From Paraburkholderia heleia NBRC 101817 (lineage in GTDB: Bacteria; Pseudomonadota; Gammaproteobacteria; Burkholderiales; Burkholderiaceae), in assembly GCF_000739775.1 (NCBI RefSeq), contig NZ_BBJH01000013.1, positions 62,001-126,000 on the forward strand: DNA of 64,000 bases. Direction: 5' to 3'. Shown piece after piece: positions 23,203-31,549 of the stretch (its first letter is position 1; every line of letters begins with the position of its first letter). Below the pieces are notes generated by a model, which searched no databases, was not told the DNA's origin, and saw only the letters and a list, made by a program, of their open reading frames with translations. The position numbers and the translations under genes were made by a program.

Positions 23203-24858
23203 GTGAACGTCAATATTCGCAATCCGAACATTCAAGTGCTGCTTCACAAAGTGGTGACGCGCACGAGCGCGACGGGGAATGTCTCGGCGACGACTGGAAG
23301 CGGCGCGCCGACGGCTTTTTCGTCATCGTCTACCTCGTCGTCCACTTCGTCACTCGCCGGACCACCGAGCCAAACCGACTCGACCTCGAATATCTACGAC
23401 CTGACTTCATGGCTCGGCGAGCACTCCGTCGTGCGCGTGCAGAAGTCGGTGAGGGACTCTGCGGGCGTTTTCTCGATCGAGTTCGTTGATCAGCTTACGA
23501 GCGGGCTTCACGACACGCTTTACGCGCTTATCGAACCTATGGATATGTTCGAGATCCGATTCGCCAGCAACGCCTACCAGTATTCGGGCGCGCAGGGGCA
23601 GCAGTTTCCGATCATGATGCGCGGCTTTGTTTCTGACATCGAGCGCAGTCAGGTCATGGGCTCAGACGGCAAGCCGCGCAACACGGTGCACGTGAGGGGA
23701 TTTGACTACCAGAAAATCCTGCAGATCATCCAGATTTTCAACATGCCGGCAACGCCGGACGTTGCGAACCTGATCACATCGTTCCCGCTGTTTTCGAAAT
23801 GGGGGCCCGAGTTGAATGTGCAGGATTCGACGGACTTCGTGCTGCGGGTTTTCAATCAGGTCGTAAATAAGTACATCTCGGAAATGCAGGCCGCTGGCGC
23901 GACCTCGGGCGCGGCGCTACTTGAAGTGGCGACGGATATTCAGGTGCCCAGTGCGCTCATGTCGGTGCAGCTCGGCGCCTTTCCCGCTGGCAACCTACAG
24001 CAATTCATGGAGGCGTATCTCGACATAGGCCCCTTCAATGAATTCTTCATCGAGGACCGCGATGCGGGCGCTTGGGGTCCCGCTGGACCGTATGCCGTCT
24101 ATCGCCCCACGCCGTGCCTTGGCGCGGTCTCGCGCGCCGCGCTGCAGCCGATTCAAACGTCCGTAACGACGGGCGTGAGCACGGATAGCCAACTCTATCC
24201 GACGGCAAACATGGTCTCTATCACAACCGACTCGGTCATTGCGATCACGCAGCGCCGTTCGGATGCTGGCGTCGCAAATTATTTTTGGGTGGACGCGCCG
24301 CGCTTCAGCATGAACTACGACGACCTCACGCGAATGTATGCGGGCTACGCCACGCAGCAGGGCGCGGTCCCTTACTACATTCAGAACTACCAGAACGTCA
24401 ACCCGGCGCTGTACGGCCTGCGGAAAATGGAAGTCTCGACACAGCAGGGCAGCATCAACGAGACGAACGCTGGAAACGGCACCCCGGCTGGCGACGACCG
24501 CTGGAATAATCAAGCGGCGTTCCTGAGTTGGATCGACGACCGCCGTAATCTCCTGATCGCACTAAATCAGGATAACGTAATTTTTGAGAGCGGCGTTCTC
24601 CGATTGGCTGGATATGAACGCATCCGCGCCGGGAGTTACGTGAAAATCCGCTTTGGTGCGACGCCTGACAACCCGGGCGGCTATATCCAGTCCCTCTACT
24701 ACGCGCATAGCGTGACGCACGTTTTCGAGCCGTACGGCAACTACCTGACCGAAGTCGAGTATGACCGCGGCACGAATGTCGCCGACCGTATCACGCAGGG
24801 CAATACCGGCGTGTCGCCGTACTATGCAGAAAGAATCTCGTGGAGCAATTCGCAATGA
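23203..24858 (+). CDS. Phage baseplate hub-like protein, 551 aa
   Basis: GTG 23203 gives a Ser/Thr-rich linker near residues 22-60, then a domain starting LTSWLGEHSVVRVQKSVRDS with a beta-rich pattern (FEIRFASNAYQYSG, MMRGFVSDIERSQ). Repeated strands and the VRVQKSVRDSAGVFSIEF segment are reminiscent of tail-hub proteins of the gp27/gpD fold, where the tail meets the spike. The second half ends with SYVKIRFGATPDNPGG and HSVTHVFEPYGNYLTEVEYD, also hub-like. No other tail genes are nearby. Assignment is by pattern and moderate. Confidence 0.55.
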   Translation: MNVNIRNPNIQVLLHKVVTRTSATGNVSATTGSGAPTAFSSSSTSSSTSSLAGPPSQTDSTSNIYDLTSWLGEHSVVRVQKSVRDSAGVFSIEFVDQLTSGLHDTLYALIEPMDMFEIRFASNAYQYSGAQGQQFPIMMRGFVSDIERSQVMGSDGKPRNTVHVRGFDYQKILQIIQIFNMPATPDVANLITSFPLFSKWGPELNVQDSTDFVLRVFNQVVNKYISEMQAAGATSGAALLEVATDIQVPSALMSVQLGAFPAGNLQQFMEAYLDIGPFNEFFIEDRDAGAWGPAGPYAVYRPTPCLGAVSRAALQPIQTSVTTGVSTDSQLYPTANMVSITTDSVIAITQRRSDAGVANYFWVDAPRFSMNYDDLTRMYAGYATQQGAVPYYIQNYQNVNPALYGLRKMEVSTQQGSINETNAGNGTPAGDDRWNNQAAFLSWIDDRRNLLIALNQDNVIFESGVLRLAGYERIRAGSYVKIRFGATPDNPGGYIQSLYYAHSVTHVFEPYGNYLTEVEYDRGTNVADRITQGNTGVSPYYAERISWSNSQ

Positions 24859-24953
24859 CCGCTCGCGTCACTTCGCTCGCACCTTCGGGGACCGCCTGTA
24901 CTGGATGGCTCGACGCCGACGCCGCGGGGAAAGAAGTCGTGACCTGGGAATGA
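24855..24953 (+). CDS. Very short ORF coupled to the hub-like gene, 32 aa
   Basis: The ATG overlaps the hub gene's stop as ATGA. The 32-aa product begins MTARVTSLAPSGTACTGWLD and stops at 24953, just before a plus-strand terminator. It could be a tiny real gene or the remnant of a longer tail gene cut by rearrangement. The four-base coupling favours translation. Confidence 0.35.
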   Translation: MTARVTSLAPSGTACTGWLDADAAGKEVVTWE

Positions 24954-24994
24954 GTACGTGGTCACAGGGACCGCAACTCCGCTTACCGCGCTTC

Positions 24995-25024
24995 GCCCCC
25001 TCTCGAAGGGGGCTTTCTTTTGGT
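24995..25024 (+). terminator. Rho-independent terminator
   Basis: GCCCCC (24995-25000), a 7-base loop and GGGGGC (25008-25013) are followed by TTTCTTTT. It closes the plus-strand operon that begins with the AlpA-like gene. Confidence 0.75.
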
Positions 25025-25406
25025 TCTTCCCAGATTCCCGGGGAAGGGGCGCTTGACCATCGTTCGGGCACACATTCCTGAATGTCGGCTCCGATGATGG
25101 CCTGACTAGAAGCTATGTGGGGGAGCAGCGGCAGTAAACCCGACTGGAGTAAACGGGATTTGCACACTCGCTTTCTCCGAAGGAGTACGCGAATGGACGC
25201 GTCTGACATAGCCCTCCACGGGCAGCATCCGACGCAGTCCCCTCGTCAGATTCGGCGGCCCAATGAATGGAAAAAGCCCGGTCCAAAAGAACCGGGCTGT
25301 ATGTCGTTCGTCCGCCCTCGGTTAGACCATACGCAAGCGCTTTTGTCTGACGAATTGGCGCAACCAATGCTTCGCGCGTCGCGACATCCGCGACTAGCAG
25401 CGTGCC
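25025..25406. other. Intergenic between convergent genes; includes minus-strand terminator 25271-25298
   Basis: No convincing gene. A hairpin, AGCCCGGT (25275-25282) and ACCGGGCT (25291-25298), is followed on the minus strand by a run of U. It is a terminator for the 75-aa minus-strand gene. Short overlapping frames lie on either side. Confidence 0.55.
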
Positions 25407-25634
25407 TCAGTGCGTAACCGCGTACATGATCGATGCAGCAACCGTTACAGAAGCAGCGATCACCGCACCAAGTCCGACCCGGCGAACAATGCGCTGGCCA
25501 GCTTCGTAGCTGGCCGCTTCGTAGCGGCGCTGCTCGCGCCGGCGCCTACGCTCGTCCTGATAAAGCTCGTTGGTGTATTTTTCCTTCAGCGCGTCGCGCA
25601 TCTTCGCGTGATCGGCTACCGAATGTCCACTCAT
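25407..25634 (-). CDS. Small membrane protein, 75 aa
   Basis: ATG 25634 has AGAGG 6 bases upstream. The N-terminal 45 residues are hydrophilic and strongly charged (MRDALKEKYTNELYQDERRR). The last 25 residues form one transmembrane helix (LGAVIAASVTVAASIMYAV). This is a tail-anchored layout with the soluble part inside the cell. No family recognised; the ribosome-binding site and composition support it as real. Confidence 0.6.
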   Translation of the reverse strand: MSGHSVADHAKMRDALKEKYTNELYQDERRRRREQRRYEAASYEAGQRIVRRVGLGAVIAASVTVAASIMYAVTH

Positions 25635-25643
25635 AGACACCTC

Positions 25644-26105
25644 TCAACTGACTTTGCCATGAACAATAGCAGCCAAAGGCAATGTTAGCACGCACAGTGC
25701 AACCGATGAAAAGAATGCAGGATAGCCCGTGATCAATCCCTTGCCTGCGGCCTTGTTTCTCTCCGGATCAACTGGCGAAACCGACCCGACGGCCGCGACC
25801 AGTCCAGACATTGCTGCGAGGAATAAGAGCGCCAGAACGTAGAGCAACATACTAAATGACTGATGCTTCACCAGCCACTTGGTCACCTCTATCACGGAGC
25901 CCACGACCCACCCCACTGAAACAAAGCCGAGTTGGCCGTTTCGGAACGACGCCGTGTAGCTGATCTTAATTTCTGTGGACCCGAGGAGTCCCTTAAGAAA
26001 GTGCATCAGCAGCATTCCAAACACTGGAAGAAATATGCCAAACACAATGTTGGAGATGATCCAGCCACCCCAGTTTAGAGTCCTCGTCAGTTCGTCGCCG
26101 CTCAT
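25644..26105 (-). CDS. Polytopic membrane protein, 153 aa
   Basis: ATG 26105 is preceded by GGGGGTCTG and is preferred to a GTG at 26135. Four hydrophobic helices are visible: about residues 15-38, 60-80, 88-108 and 128-148. There is no charged motif pointing to transport or catalysis. It is followed 10 bases later by the 75-aa membrane protein, so the two probably form an operon. Function unknown. Confidence 0.6.
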   Translation of the reverse strand: MSGDELTRTLNWGGWIISNIVFGIFLPVFGMLLMHFLKGLLGSTEIKISYTASFRNGQLGFVSVGWVVGSVIEVTKWLVKHQSFSMLLYVLALLFLAAMSGLVAAVGSVSPVDPERNKAAGKGLITGYPAFFSSVALCVLTLPLAAIVHGKVS

Positions 26106-26367
26106 CAGACCCCCGTCGCAAGTTGAAGATTCCACTTGCGTCGCTCAGTTCACTGCGCTGATCCCGCTTTCATTTCGAATGGGCGTCGGTGATGAACATA
26201 TTGTCCTGAAGGTATGACAAATCCCCGACAACTTTGAGCGCTCGCATAATGGTCTCCGAAGGCGCCAAAGATATCACAGGGACGATTAATGTATGTCTGC
26301 TTGCGCCTATAGGAGTGCCTTTCCGGGCAATCTGCGAAGAATCTCTCTTTTGGCCGATTGGTGGTGT

Positions 26368-26775
26368 TCAGTGCTTCGCACCAACCAATCTTGCGACCAC
26401 GTCGGCGAGCATGGCTTCGATCGTCGGTTTGATCGCGTCCTCGGGCTCGCCGTTCTCGACCGACTGCATCATCTGCACGAGTTGTGCCGCCATCCATAGC
26501 CCAAGTGCTGCTCCTGGGTCGCCCGTCTGCTTCGTCTCCTCGGGCAGCAGATAGCGCCAGTACGCCGCGCCGTGCACGGTGAGCGCGAGCGCGGCGCTGA
26601 GTGCTCCTGCGTCGTGGTCGATCGTTTCAAGAGGGTTACCGGCGCCGGGCTCGCCAGCATGGAAGGCGGCGCGCAGAAACAGAACGCGTGCCGCGAAGCC
26701 GCGCACGAGCTGCTCGACCTCTGCGTCGTCTATGAGAGTGGGGCGGCGGCGCGCGGGTGCCTCATGCCGGTCCAT
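26368..26775 (-). CDS. Hypothetical helical protein, 135 aa
   Basis: The gene starts at ATG 26775, inside the end of the preceding gene (14-base overlap in another frame). The product is helical and acidic (DDAEVEQLVRGFAARVLFLR, LWMAAQLVQMMQSVENGEPE). It has no known motif. Overlap and shared direction with the 109-aa gene suggest that the two proteins work together. Confidence 0.55.
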   Translation of the reverse strand: MDRHEAPARRRPTLIDDAEVEQLVRGFAARVLFLRAAFHAGEPGAGNPLETIDHDAGALSAALALTVHGAAYWRYLLPEETKQTGDPGAALGLWMAAQLVQMMQSVENGEPEDAIKPTIEAMLADVVARLVGAKH

Positions 26776-27091
26776 ACGGCCTCCCGAGCAGCGCGTCGCG
26801 CAGGTGCACGCAGGCGGTGTCCATCTCGTTGGCCAGGATTTTTTCGGCGTACCACAGGAACGCGGTGCGGATGCCCGCCCGGATATCGCCGTCGATGCGT
26901 AGCGCGAGCATGACATGCTGGGCGAGCGCCATGCCGTCGTCGTCTGGTTCGTGCCCGATGATCGCACCGCTCGCGCGGCGGCATTCGAAATCGAGCGTCG
27001 CCATGAAGTCGGCGGCGCGCGGCGGCTCCATTGCACCGATCGCCCGTGTGGCGAACTCGTCGATCACCTTCTGAACGTGCTGCTCGTCCAT
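26762..27091 (-). CDS. Hypothetical helical protein, 109 aa
   Basis: ATG 27091 has GGGAGC upstream; a longer version could start at 27118. The product has MDEQHVQKVIDEFATRAIGA and AGIRTAFLWYAEKILANEMD, all helical, with two Cys. No recognised domain. It overlaps the following 135-aa gene by 14 bases. Its length and charge resemble that partner, so a common origin is possible but not shown. Confidence 0.55.
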   Translation of the reverse strand: MDEQHVQKVIDEFATRAIGAMEPPRAADFMATLDFECRRASGAIIGHEPDDDGMALAQHVMLALRIDGDIRAGIRTAFLWYAEKILANEMDTACVHLRDALLGRPYGPA

Positions 27092-27139
27092 CGCTGCTCC
27101 CAGTTGCAACGCGATCAATGAGTTATGGCGGTGGTGGCT

Positions 27140-27739
27140 TCAACGATTTGCGAGCGCCCATTGCTCGGGGATGCGAAGCCATGCTTCACGATTGATGCCC
27201 CGATTAATCGGACTTGGGTGCATGGACTTGATGACACGAATCCATTTCGGAATGATCTCCTCGGCCTTATGCGCAGTCTTGCCGACTAAGATGATCGTTT
27301 CGAGCTTTGGGAGCAGTTCAATCAGATTGAGAACCTCTGCGCGGCCTTCCTTTTCCTCGGCTCGGGTAAGGTCGCGGGTCCTGTTCCACCCAGGTACGGC
27401 ATTCCACAACAGCGTCCGGCTGCGCGAAACACCGGCCTGCTCGAAAAATCGCGACGTGGCGGCGGCTGTCTCGTCATTGTTGTCCCGGCTGATGAAACCT
27501 GAGCCTATGCGCTGGCCGTTCGGGTTCGTCATCCGGCCCGGCTTCTCCATTAAGACCAAAATATCCGCGTGGATGCCGCCGTCAAGCGGGTCCATATCCG
27601 GGAAGTACCATTCGTTCCCTGCTTTGGATCGCAGGTCTTGAACGTATTCAACGAGCGGTCTCATGTGAGACTGCGTGAGCATCGCGCGGCGGCTCTCTAC
27701 TGCGGCCGGATCGCGCAGGCACTTTATGGTGGCGTTCAT
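27140..27739 (-). CDS. Uracil-DNA glycosylase superfamily protein, 199 aa
   Basis: The product carries the landmarks of a family 4/5-like UDG subfamily: ADILVLMEKPGRM (motif A position), SGFISRDNNDETAA, RTLLWNAVPGW, then LVGKTAHKA and MHPSP at the C-terminal side, where the catalytic-loop His lies. UDGs remove uracil from DNA. In a phage-like island it could protect element DNA or act on host or competitor DNA. The start is uncertain: ATG 27739 fits the family length, but 27772 or a TTG at 27841 are possible. Confidence 0.65.
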   Translation of the reverse strand: MNATIKCLRDPAAVESRRAMLTQSHMRPLVEYVQDLRSKAGNEWYFPDMDPLDGGIHADILVLMEKPGRMTNPNGQRIGSGFISRDNNDETAAATSRFFEQAGVSRSRTLLWNAVPGWNRTRDLTRAEEKEGRAEVLNLIELLPKLETIILVGKTAHKAEEIIPKWIRVIKSMHPSPINRGINREAWLRIPEQWALANR

Positions 27740-27845
27740 GGCGAATTTATCGTCGATATGGCTGTTGCCCATGCGTGCTCTATCGGTATCGCGTTCCGCC
27801 CGAGGAGCTTCAGCCAGGCTCTGGACTTGCAATGCAATCAATGGC

Positions 27846-27968
27846 TTACGGCCAGAAGTGCCTCAGCAGCACCGTCGCGAGCACAACGGCGACGCCCCAC
27901 GCGTACAGTCGCAGCGTCATGCGCCGCTCGAATCCTGCGAGCGCATCGCTCATTGTGCGATCCTTCAT
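27846..27968 (-). CDS. Small membrane peptide, 40 aa
   Basis: ATG 27968 has a perfect AAGGAGG 5 bases upstream. The 40-aa product begins MKDRTMSDALAGFERRMTLR and ends with one hydrophobic helix (YAWGVAVVLATVLLRHFWP). It resembles the tiny membrane proteins found in prophage lysis or accessory regions. The next gene downstream encodes the UDG-like protein. Only the ribosome-binding site makes this call safe. Confidence 0.6.
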   Translation of the reverse strand: MKDRTMSDALAGFERRMTLRLYAWGVAVVLATVLLRHFWP

Positions 27969-28139
27969 GACGACCTCCTTGTTTGAGCGCGAGCGGCCCG
28001 GGCCTTCAGTAGGTGTGGCCTTCGCGCACTCTGCCGGGAAAGATGTGCAAATCCTGTCTGCCATGCCTGCCGGTATCAGTTCCGTGCGCGTCGATTGCTG
28101 CTTCCCCGTGCAGAATTTAGGTGATCCTACCCTGTAACG

Positions 28140-28300
28140 GCCCTAAGCGGTTGATGGTTGTTTAGGGGCGCTGGTTCGAGTCCGGATGGGGGCCTCGAAC
28201 GCGCGCAGCGATTCAGCTAAGCGAAGTTTTTACGAAAAAAATGGTAGTAGCCTTGCGCAGAAAGGGTCCGTATTTCCGGTCCCCGGCACCAGAGGTCTTT
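28140..28300. other. tRNA-like 3' sequence at the island's right edge (possible att remnant)
   Basis: GGTTCGAGTCC at 28173-28183 is the T-loop sequence seen at the 3' end of many tRNAs. CCCTAA (28141-28146) and TTAGGG (28162-28167) form an inverted repeat just before it. No full tRNA can be folded. Tyrosine-recombinase islands often end in such tRNA fragments, so this may be an attachment-site remnant. It marks the transition to ordinary chromosomal DNA. Confidence 0.35.
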
Positions 28301-28337
28301 TGAGATATTATTCCAGCGAATTCCGCGGGATCCCAGG

Positions 28338-28372
28338 AACCCGTGATTGCTTGACGCTTCGCGGGTTTTTTT
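28338..28372 (+). terminator. Rho-independent terminator and adjacent hairpin
   Basis: AACCCG (28338-28343) and CGGGTT (28362-28367) are followed by seven T. A second perfect hairpin, GCACGGC and GCCGTGC, lies at 28377-28394. The stretch from here to the lipoprotein gene shows no clear gene except one short frame at 28524-28625. Confidence 0.55.
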
Positions 28373-28523
28373 ATTTGCACGGCTAACGCCGTGCGGGCGC
28401 ACGAAGGTATCTGGCGACGACGAAGGGAAAAACGGGAAAGGGCGGGAGAAAACCGCTGCAGCCGCGCAGAATGGCGGCGCGAGGATCAGTCGGGCGCTGC
28501 GCCGCAACAAGGCGCTTGCGCAC

Positions 28524-28625
28524 TCAACGACTACCGATTTTCCCCGTCAAAGGATTAATTAGCTTTGCGAATCCGAACAATGCCGCGATGCCCAAGGGGC
28601 AGGCGATGAAGAATGCGGTCAACAT
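28524..28625 (-). CDS. Possible 33-aa membrane peptide
   Basis: A short frame with GGGGCCGAGTC upstream encodes MLTAFFIACPLGIAALFGFA and a basic tail, one membrane helix in all. Size and position at the island edge fit a small membrane peptide. The ribosome-binding site is weak. Confidence 0.3.
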   Translation of the reverse strand: MLTAFFIACPLGIAALFGFAKLINPLTGKIGSR

Positions 28626-28802
28626 GACTCGGCCCCGAACGTAACAAAATGTATCGTCAGTCTAGCGCGGTCATGCGGTTTGGGTATCAGGGGGAACGAC
28701 AACAAACTATTGCGCTATCGCGAGCAATTGGATCTGCAACGGCGGGCGAACAGGCTGCAACGCCCGTTTGGCGCGGGGGGCGAGAAGACGGTGCGGACTC
28801 CA

Positions 28803-29075
28803 TCAGATGCAGTCGAAGATGACTTCTACTGTCTGGGACGTCACGCCGCGCAGGCCTTCGCTGTGGATCTCCACCGTGTGCAACTGCTTCTTCTGTTTTT
28901 CACAGTAGTCTTCGGCTTCGCTGAGCCCGGCCGCGCGCACGTGGTTCCACGAAACCAGATCCCAGCGCGCGCGGCTCGTGACGGTGAGATGGCCATCCTG
29001 TCTCGAATTGACGGCCGTCACCGATGTGCACGCCGCCAGCATGCTGACTCCAAACAGCAGGATGTAACCTTTCAT
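28803..29075 (-). CDS. Putative outer-membrane lipoprotein, 90 aa
   Basis: ATG 29075 follows GGAGAATCC and gives a lipoprotein signal: MKGYILLFGVSMLAACTS, with the lipobox LAAC and lipidated Cys16. The mature part is 75 residues with a CEKQKKQLH segment and a beta-rich end (TSQTVEVIFDCI). Small lipoproteins of this type recur in Burkholderiaceae genomes without assigned function. The long upstream extension of the frame is not coding. Confidence 0.7.
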   Translation of the reverse strand: MKGYILLFGVSMLAACTSVTAVNSRQDGHLTVTSRARWDLVSWNHVRAAGLSEAEDYCEKQKKQLHTVEIHSEGLRGVTSQTVEVIFDCI

Positions 29076-29459
29076 GGATTCTCCGTGGTCCGCGAGCATT
29101 CTCGCCGCCAACCAGGGGAATTGGCAACCCAAAGCGATGCGCCGCGGCGCGCCAGGCTTGCTTGATGCAGTGGGACGCCGCCACGCCGCGGTTTCATAAA
29201 ATACCGTCACGGCCGGCTGACCGCGCGACGCGGGCGCCGAATCGATGAATGATCGGCCCAGGTAACCCGGGCGGCCATGGACATAGAGGTTTGCGACGCC
29301 GGGCGTATAACCCTGCTCAGCCGAATGGCGTACGGCGTCGGGCGGGTTGATCATGGGCGCGCTCCGGCGGCGGGTCCGCGAGCCCGGCAGCACGCGCCGC
29401 GCCGTTGAACGGCGCCCGCGCCGCGAAACCCGCCTGGGCGGTCGCGGCGCGCCGGGTGC

Positions 29460-29708
29460 TCAGTCGTGGGCGATCAGGTCGCCGACTTGACCCTGGCCCG
29501 AAACGAGGCAGGAAGACAGGAAGTTTTCGCTCTGCGCGCTTGCGCCGCGTTCGCCGAATCCGCGCACGAGTGCTTCGGCCTTCACGAGTGCGGAGCCCTG
29601 GGCACAGGTAAGCGAGCCGGCCTCGTGAGCCTGCACACGTGTCATGGCACGATTCGCGAGGAGGAGTGCGAGGACGATGACCACACCCACATTGAATGCT
29701 TGTCTCAT
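29460..29708 (-). CDS. Small exported or membrane-anchored protein, 82 aa
   Basis: ATG 29708 is preceded by AAGGAGACG. Residues 1-25 (MRQAFNVGVVIVLALLLANR) form a signal anchor. The rest is hydrophilic, with two Cys (TCAQG, SSCLV) that could form a disulfide. The end is acidic. No known family. Confidence 0.6.
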   Translation of the reverse strand: MRQAFNVGVVIVLALLLANRAMTRVQAHEAGSLTCAQGSALVKAEALVRGFGERGASAQSENFLSSCLVSGQGQVGDLIAHD

Positions 29709-30142
29709 GATTTCGTCTCCTTGTGCATTGAGACTATCTCAGCCGTTCGGCGTCCGAATCCAGGAGTTTCCCGGCGATGCACTGCAGCACATGTGGCGCG
29801 CAAAAACCCGCTTTCATGCAACCTGAGTAATGCTTCGGCATCCTTCGCTTGCGACCGGCGCGCCGCCGCGCCTTAAGCCGCGCGGCACGGTAAAAAAGCG
29901 CCTGTACGCGGGGCGGGGCGCTGCGTCGCAACAATGCCGCGACGCGTCAGATTCGACGTCTGCTAACAAATGTAGCCAGGTTGTGCGGCGAGCCGGACGT
30001 GGCACGTCGACACAGTGTGTTTTTGCACAACGCGCCGCCTCGGCAAGACGGCGATCCGGGGTGTGCTCAACGTGTCTTGAAATGCGGTGGGGCTTCCTGC
30101 AAGATCGACGTCCGATCCCCTTTTCCTGTGCGAGGTAAACCC
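29709..30142. other. Intergenic, no supported gene
   Basis: About 430 bases upstream of the glutathione transferase gene. Overlapping short frames exist on both strands, but none has a ribosome-binding site. I see no repeat or strong hairpin. Confidence 0.4.
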
Positions 30143-30757
30143 ATGCAGTTGATCGGCATGATGGATTCCCCCTATGTGCGTCGCGTCGCGATTTCGCTCC
30201 ATGTGCTTGGGTTCGAGTTCGAGCACCGCAGCATTTCGGTATTCCGGCAGTACGACGAATTTGCCCAGATCAATCCGGTCGTGAAGGCGCCCACCTTTAT
30301 CGACGACGACGGCACCCAGTTGATCGACTCGACGTTGATCCTCGACTACCTGGACCGCAAAGTGCCCGCCGCGCGCAGGCTCATGCCGGAGGAGACGCAG
30401 GAGCGGACCTTCGCGCTGCGCGTGAACGGTTTCGCGCTCGCAGCCATGGAAAAGACGGTGCAGCAGGTCTATGAGCGCCAGTTGCGCCCCGCCGAACGCC
30501 AGCACGAGCCATGGTTCGAGCGCGTGAACGCCCAGATGCATGCGGCCTGGGCCGTGCTCGACCAGCTCGTTGCGGGCCGCGACGGCTGGCTGTGCGCGGG
30601 CCGCATCACGCAGGCGGACATCACCGCGGCCGTTGCGTGGCGCTTCAACCAGTACATGCTGCCCGGTTGCGCTGATCCCGCCCGATATCCGGCGGTTGCC
30701 GCGCTATCCGCGCGTACCGAGACGCTGCCGGAATTCGTTGCCACGCCCCTCGACTGA
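30143..30757 (+). CDS. Glutathione S-transferase family protein, 204 aa
   Basis: The thioredoxin-like N-terminal half begins MQLIGMMDSPYVRRVAISLH; SPYVRR marks the glutathione site. NPVVKAPTFIDDDGTQLIDS holds the cis-Pro and the Ser-type gamma-glutamyl contact. The helical C-terminal half runs from about residue 85 and contains GRITQADITAAVAW, the usual N-capping motif region. The length is typical. It probably conjugates or reduces xenobiotics with glutathione in the cytoplasm; the substrate is unknown. I started at ATG 30143 because the upstream extension is not GST-like. Confidence 0.85.
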   Translation: MQLIGMMDSPYVRRVAISLHVLGFEFEHRSISVFRQYDEFAQINPVVKAPTFIDDDGTQLIDSTLILDYLDRKVPAARRLMPEETQERTFALRVNGFALAAMEKTVQQVYERQLRPAERQHEPWFERVNAQMHAAWAVLDQLVAGRDGWLCAGRITQADITAAVAWRFNQYMLPGCADPARYPAVAALSARTETLPEFVATPLD

Positions 30758-30997
30758 AGCGCGCCCGCGCGGCCGGGACTCGCGCAAACCACCCTGCGGC
30801 GGGGCCGCGCGCAATGCCCGGCGGGCACGGCGGCCGCGCCGCCGCACCCTCTGTCTTCGCAGTCGTTTCGATTGTTTGCGATTTTCGACAAGTGACTTCG
30901 CTGGCGGCCCATTTATCGACGTACCCCGCATTCCTACAATGACAACCATTGAATGACCTTGCGTCAGGAGGACGCGGGGCATGCAGTGGGAGCGGTC

Positions 30998-31207
30998 ATG
31001 AAATCCTTTATCGAACGACAGTTATATCAGTCAGCATTGGTCCTGCCGATGGTGGACCTGATGCAGCTGATGGTGTCGCACGACTTCAACATGGGGCAAG
31101 TCGGGCTGATGATGGCGACGCGCGGCGCGCGCGCCGCATTCCTGCGCTCGCGCGAACTCTGGAACGCGGGCCATGGAGAGTCTGCGGCCACGGATTGCGT
31201 GCACTGA
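30998..31207 (+). CDS. Hypothetical protein, 69 aa
   Basis: ATG 30998, preceded by GGGAGCGG, is better supported than the upstream in-frame ATG at 30953. The helical product begins MKSFIERQLYQSALVLPMVD and ends in a polar tail. No motif recognised. A terminator at 31363-31397 may end its transcript. Confidence 0.45.
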   Translation: MKSFIERQLYQSALVLPMVDLMQLMVSHDFNMGQVGLMMATRGARAAFLRSRELWNAGHGESAATDCVH

Positions 31208-31362
31208 TGATCTATTGGATGCACGCGCACGGATTTCTCCAACTTTAACGACTGGATATCCAGTCACAGATTCACCGAACGCCTGACGCAAGCGAGTCTT
31301 CGTTCGCCGATCCCCCTGACGCGCAGCGGCTTCGCCCGTTTGCTGTTGTGACGTCACCCTGT

Positions 31363-31397
31363 GAGCCGCCTCGACGTGCGAGGCGGCTCTTTTTTTG
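31363..31397 (+). terminator. Rho-independent terminator
   Basis: A perfect 11-bp stem (GAGCCGCCTCG with CGAGGCGGCTC, loop ACGTG) is followed by eight T. It separates the 69-aa gene from the flavin disulfide reductase. Apart from it, the 340 bases between these genes hold nothing else I can support. Confidence 0.9.
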
Positions 31398-31549
31398 CGC
31401 GTTCGTTTCCGTTCGCAATACACGCCGATGCGCACCCGGTTTGCAGAATCACGCTGCGGGCGATGGCCATGCGTCGCGCGTAAGATGGCGCGATCGGCCG
31501 CCTTTGGCGACCCGCGGCTCCATTCGCGTCAACGGCAAAGGAGGGCGAC

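Noticed and set aside
1..28400. CRISPR array or integrase in the island
   Set aside because: No spaced repeats of CRISPR type and no tyrosine or serine recombinase motifs were found in any frame.
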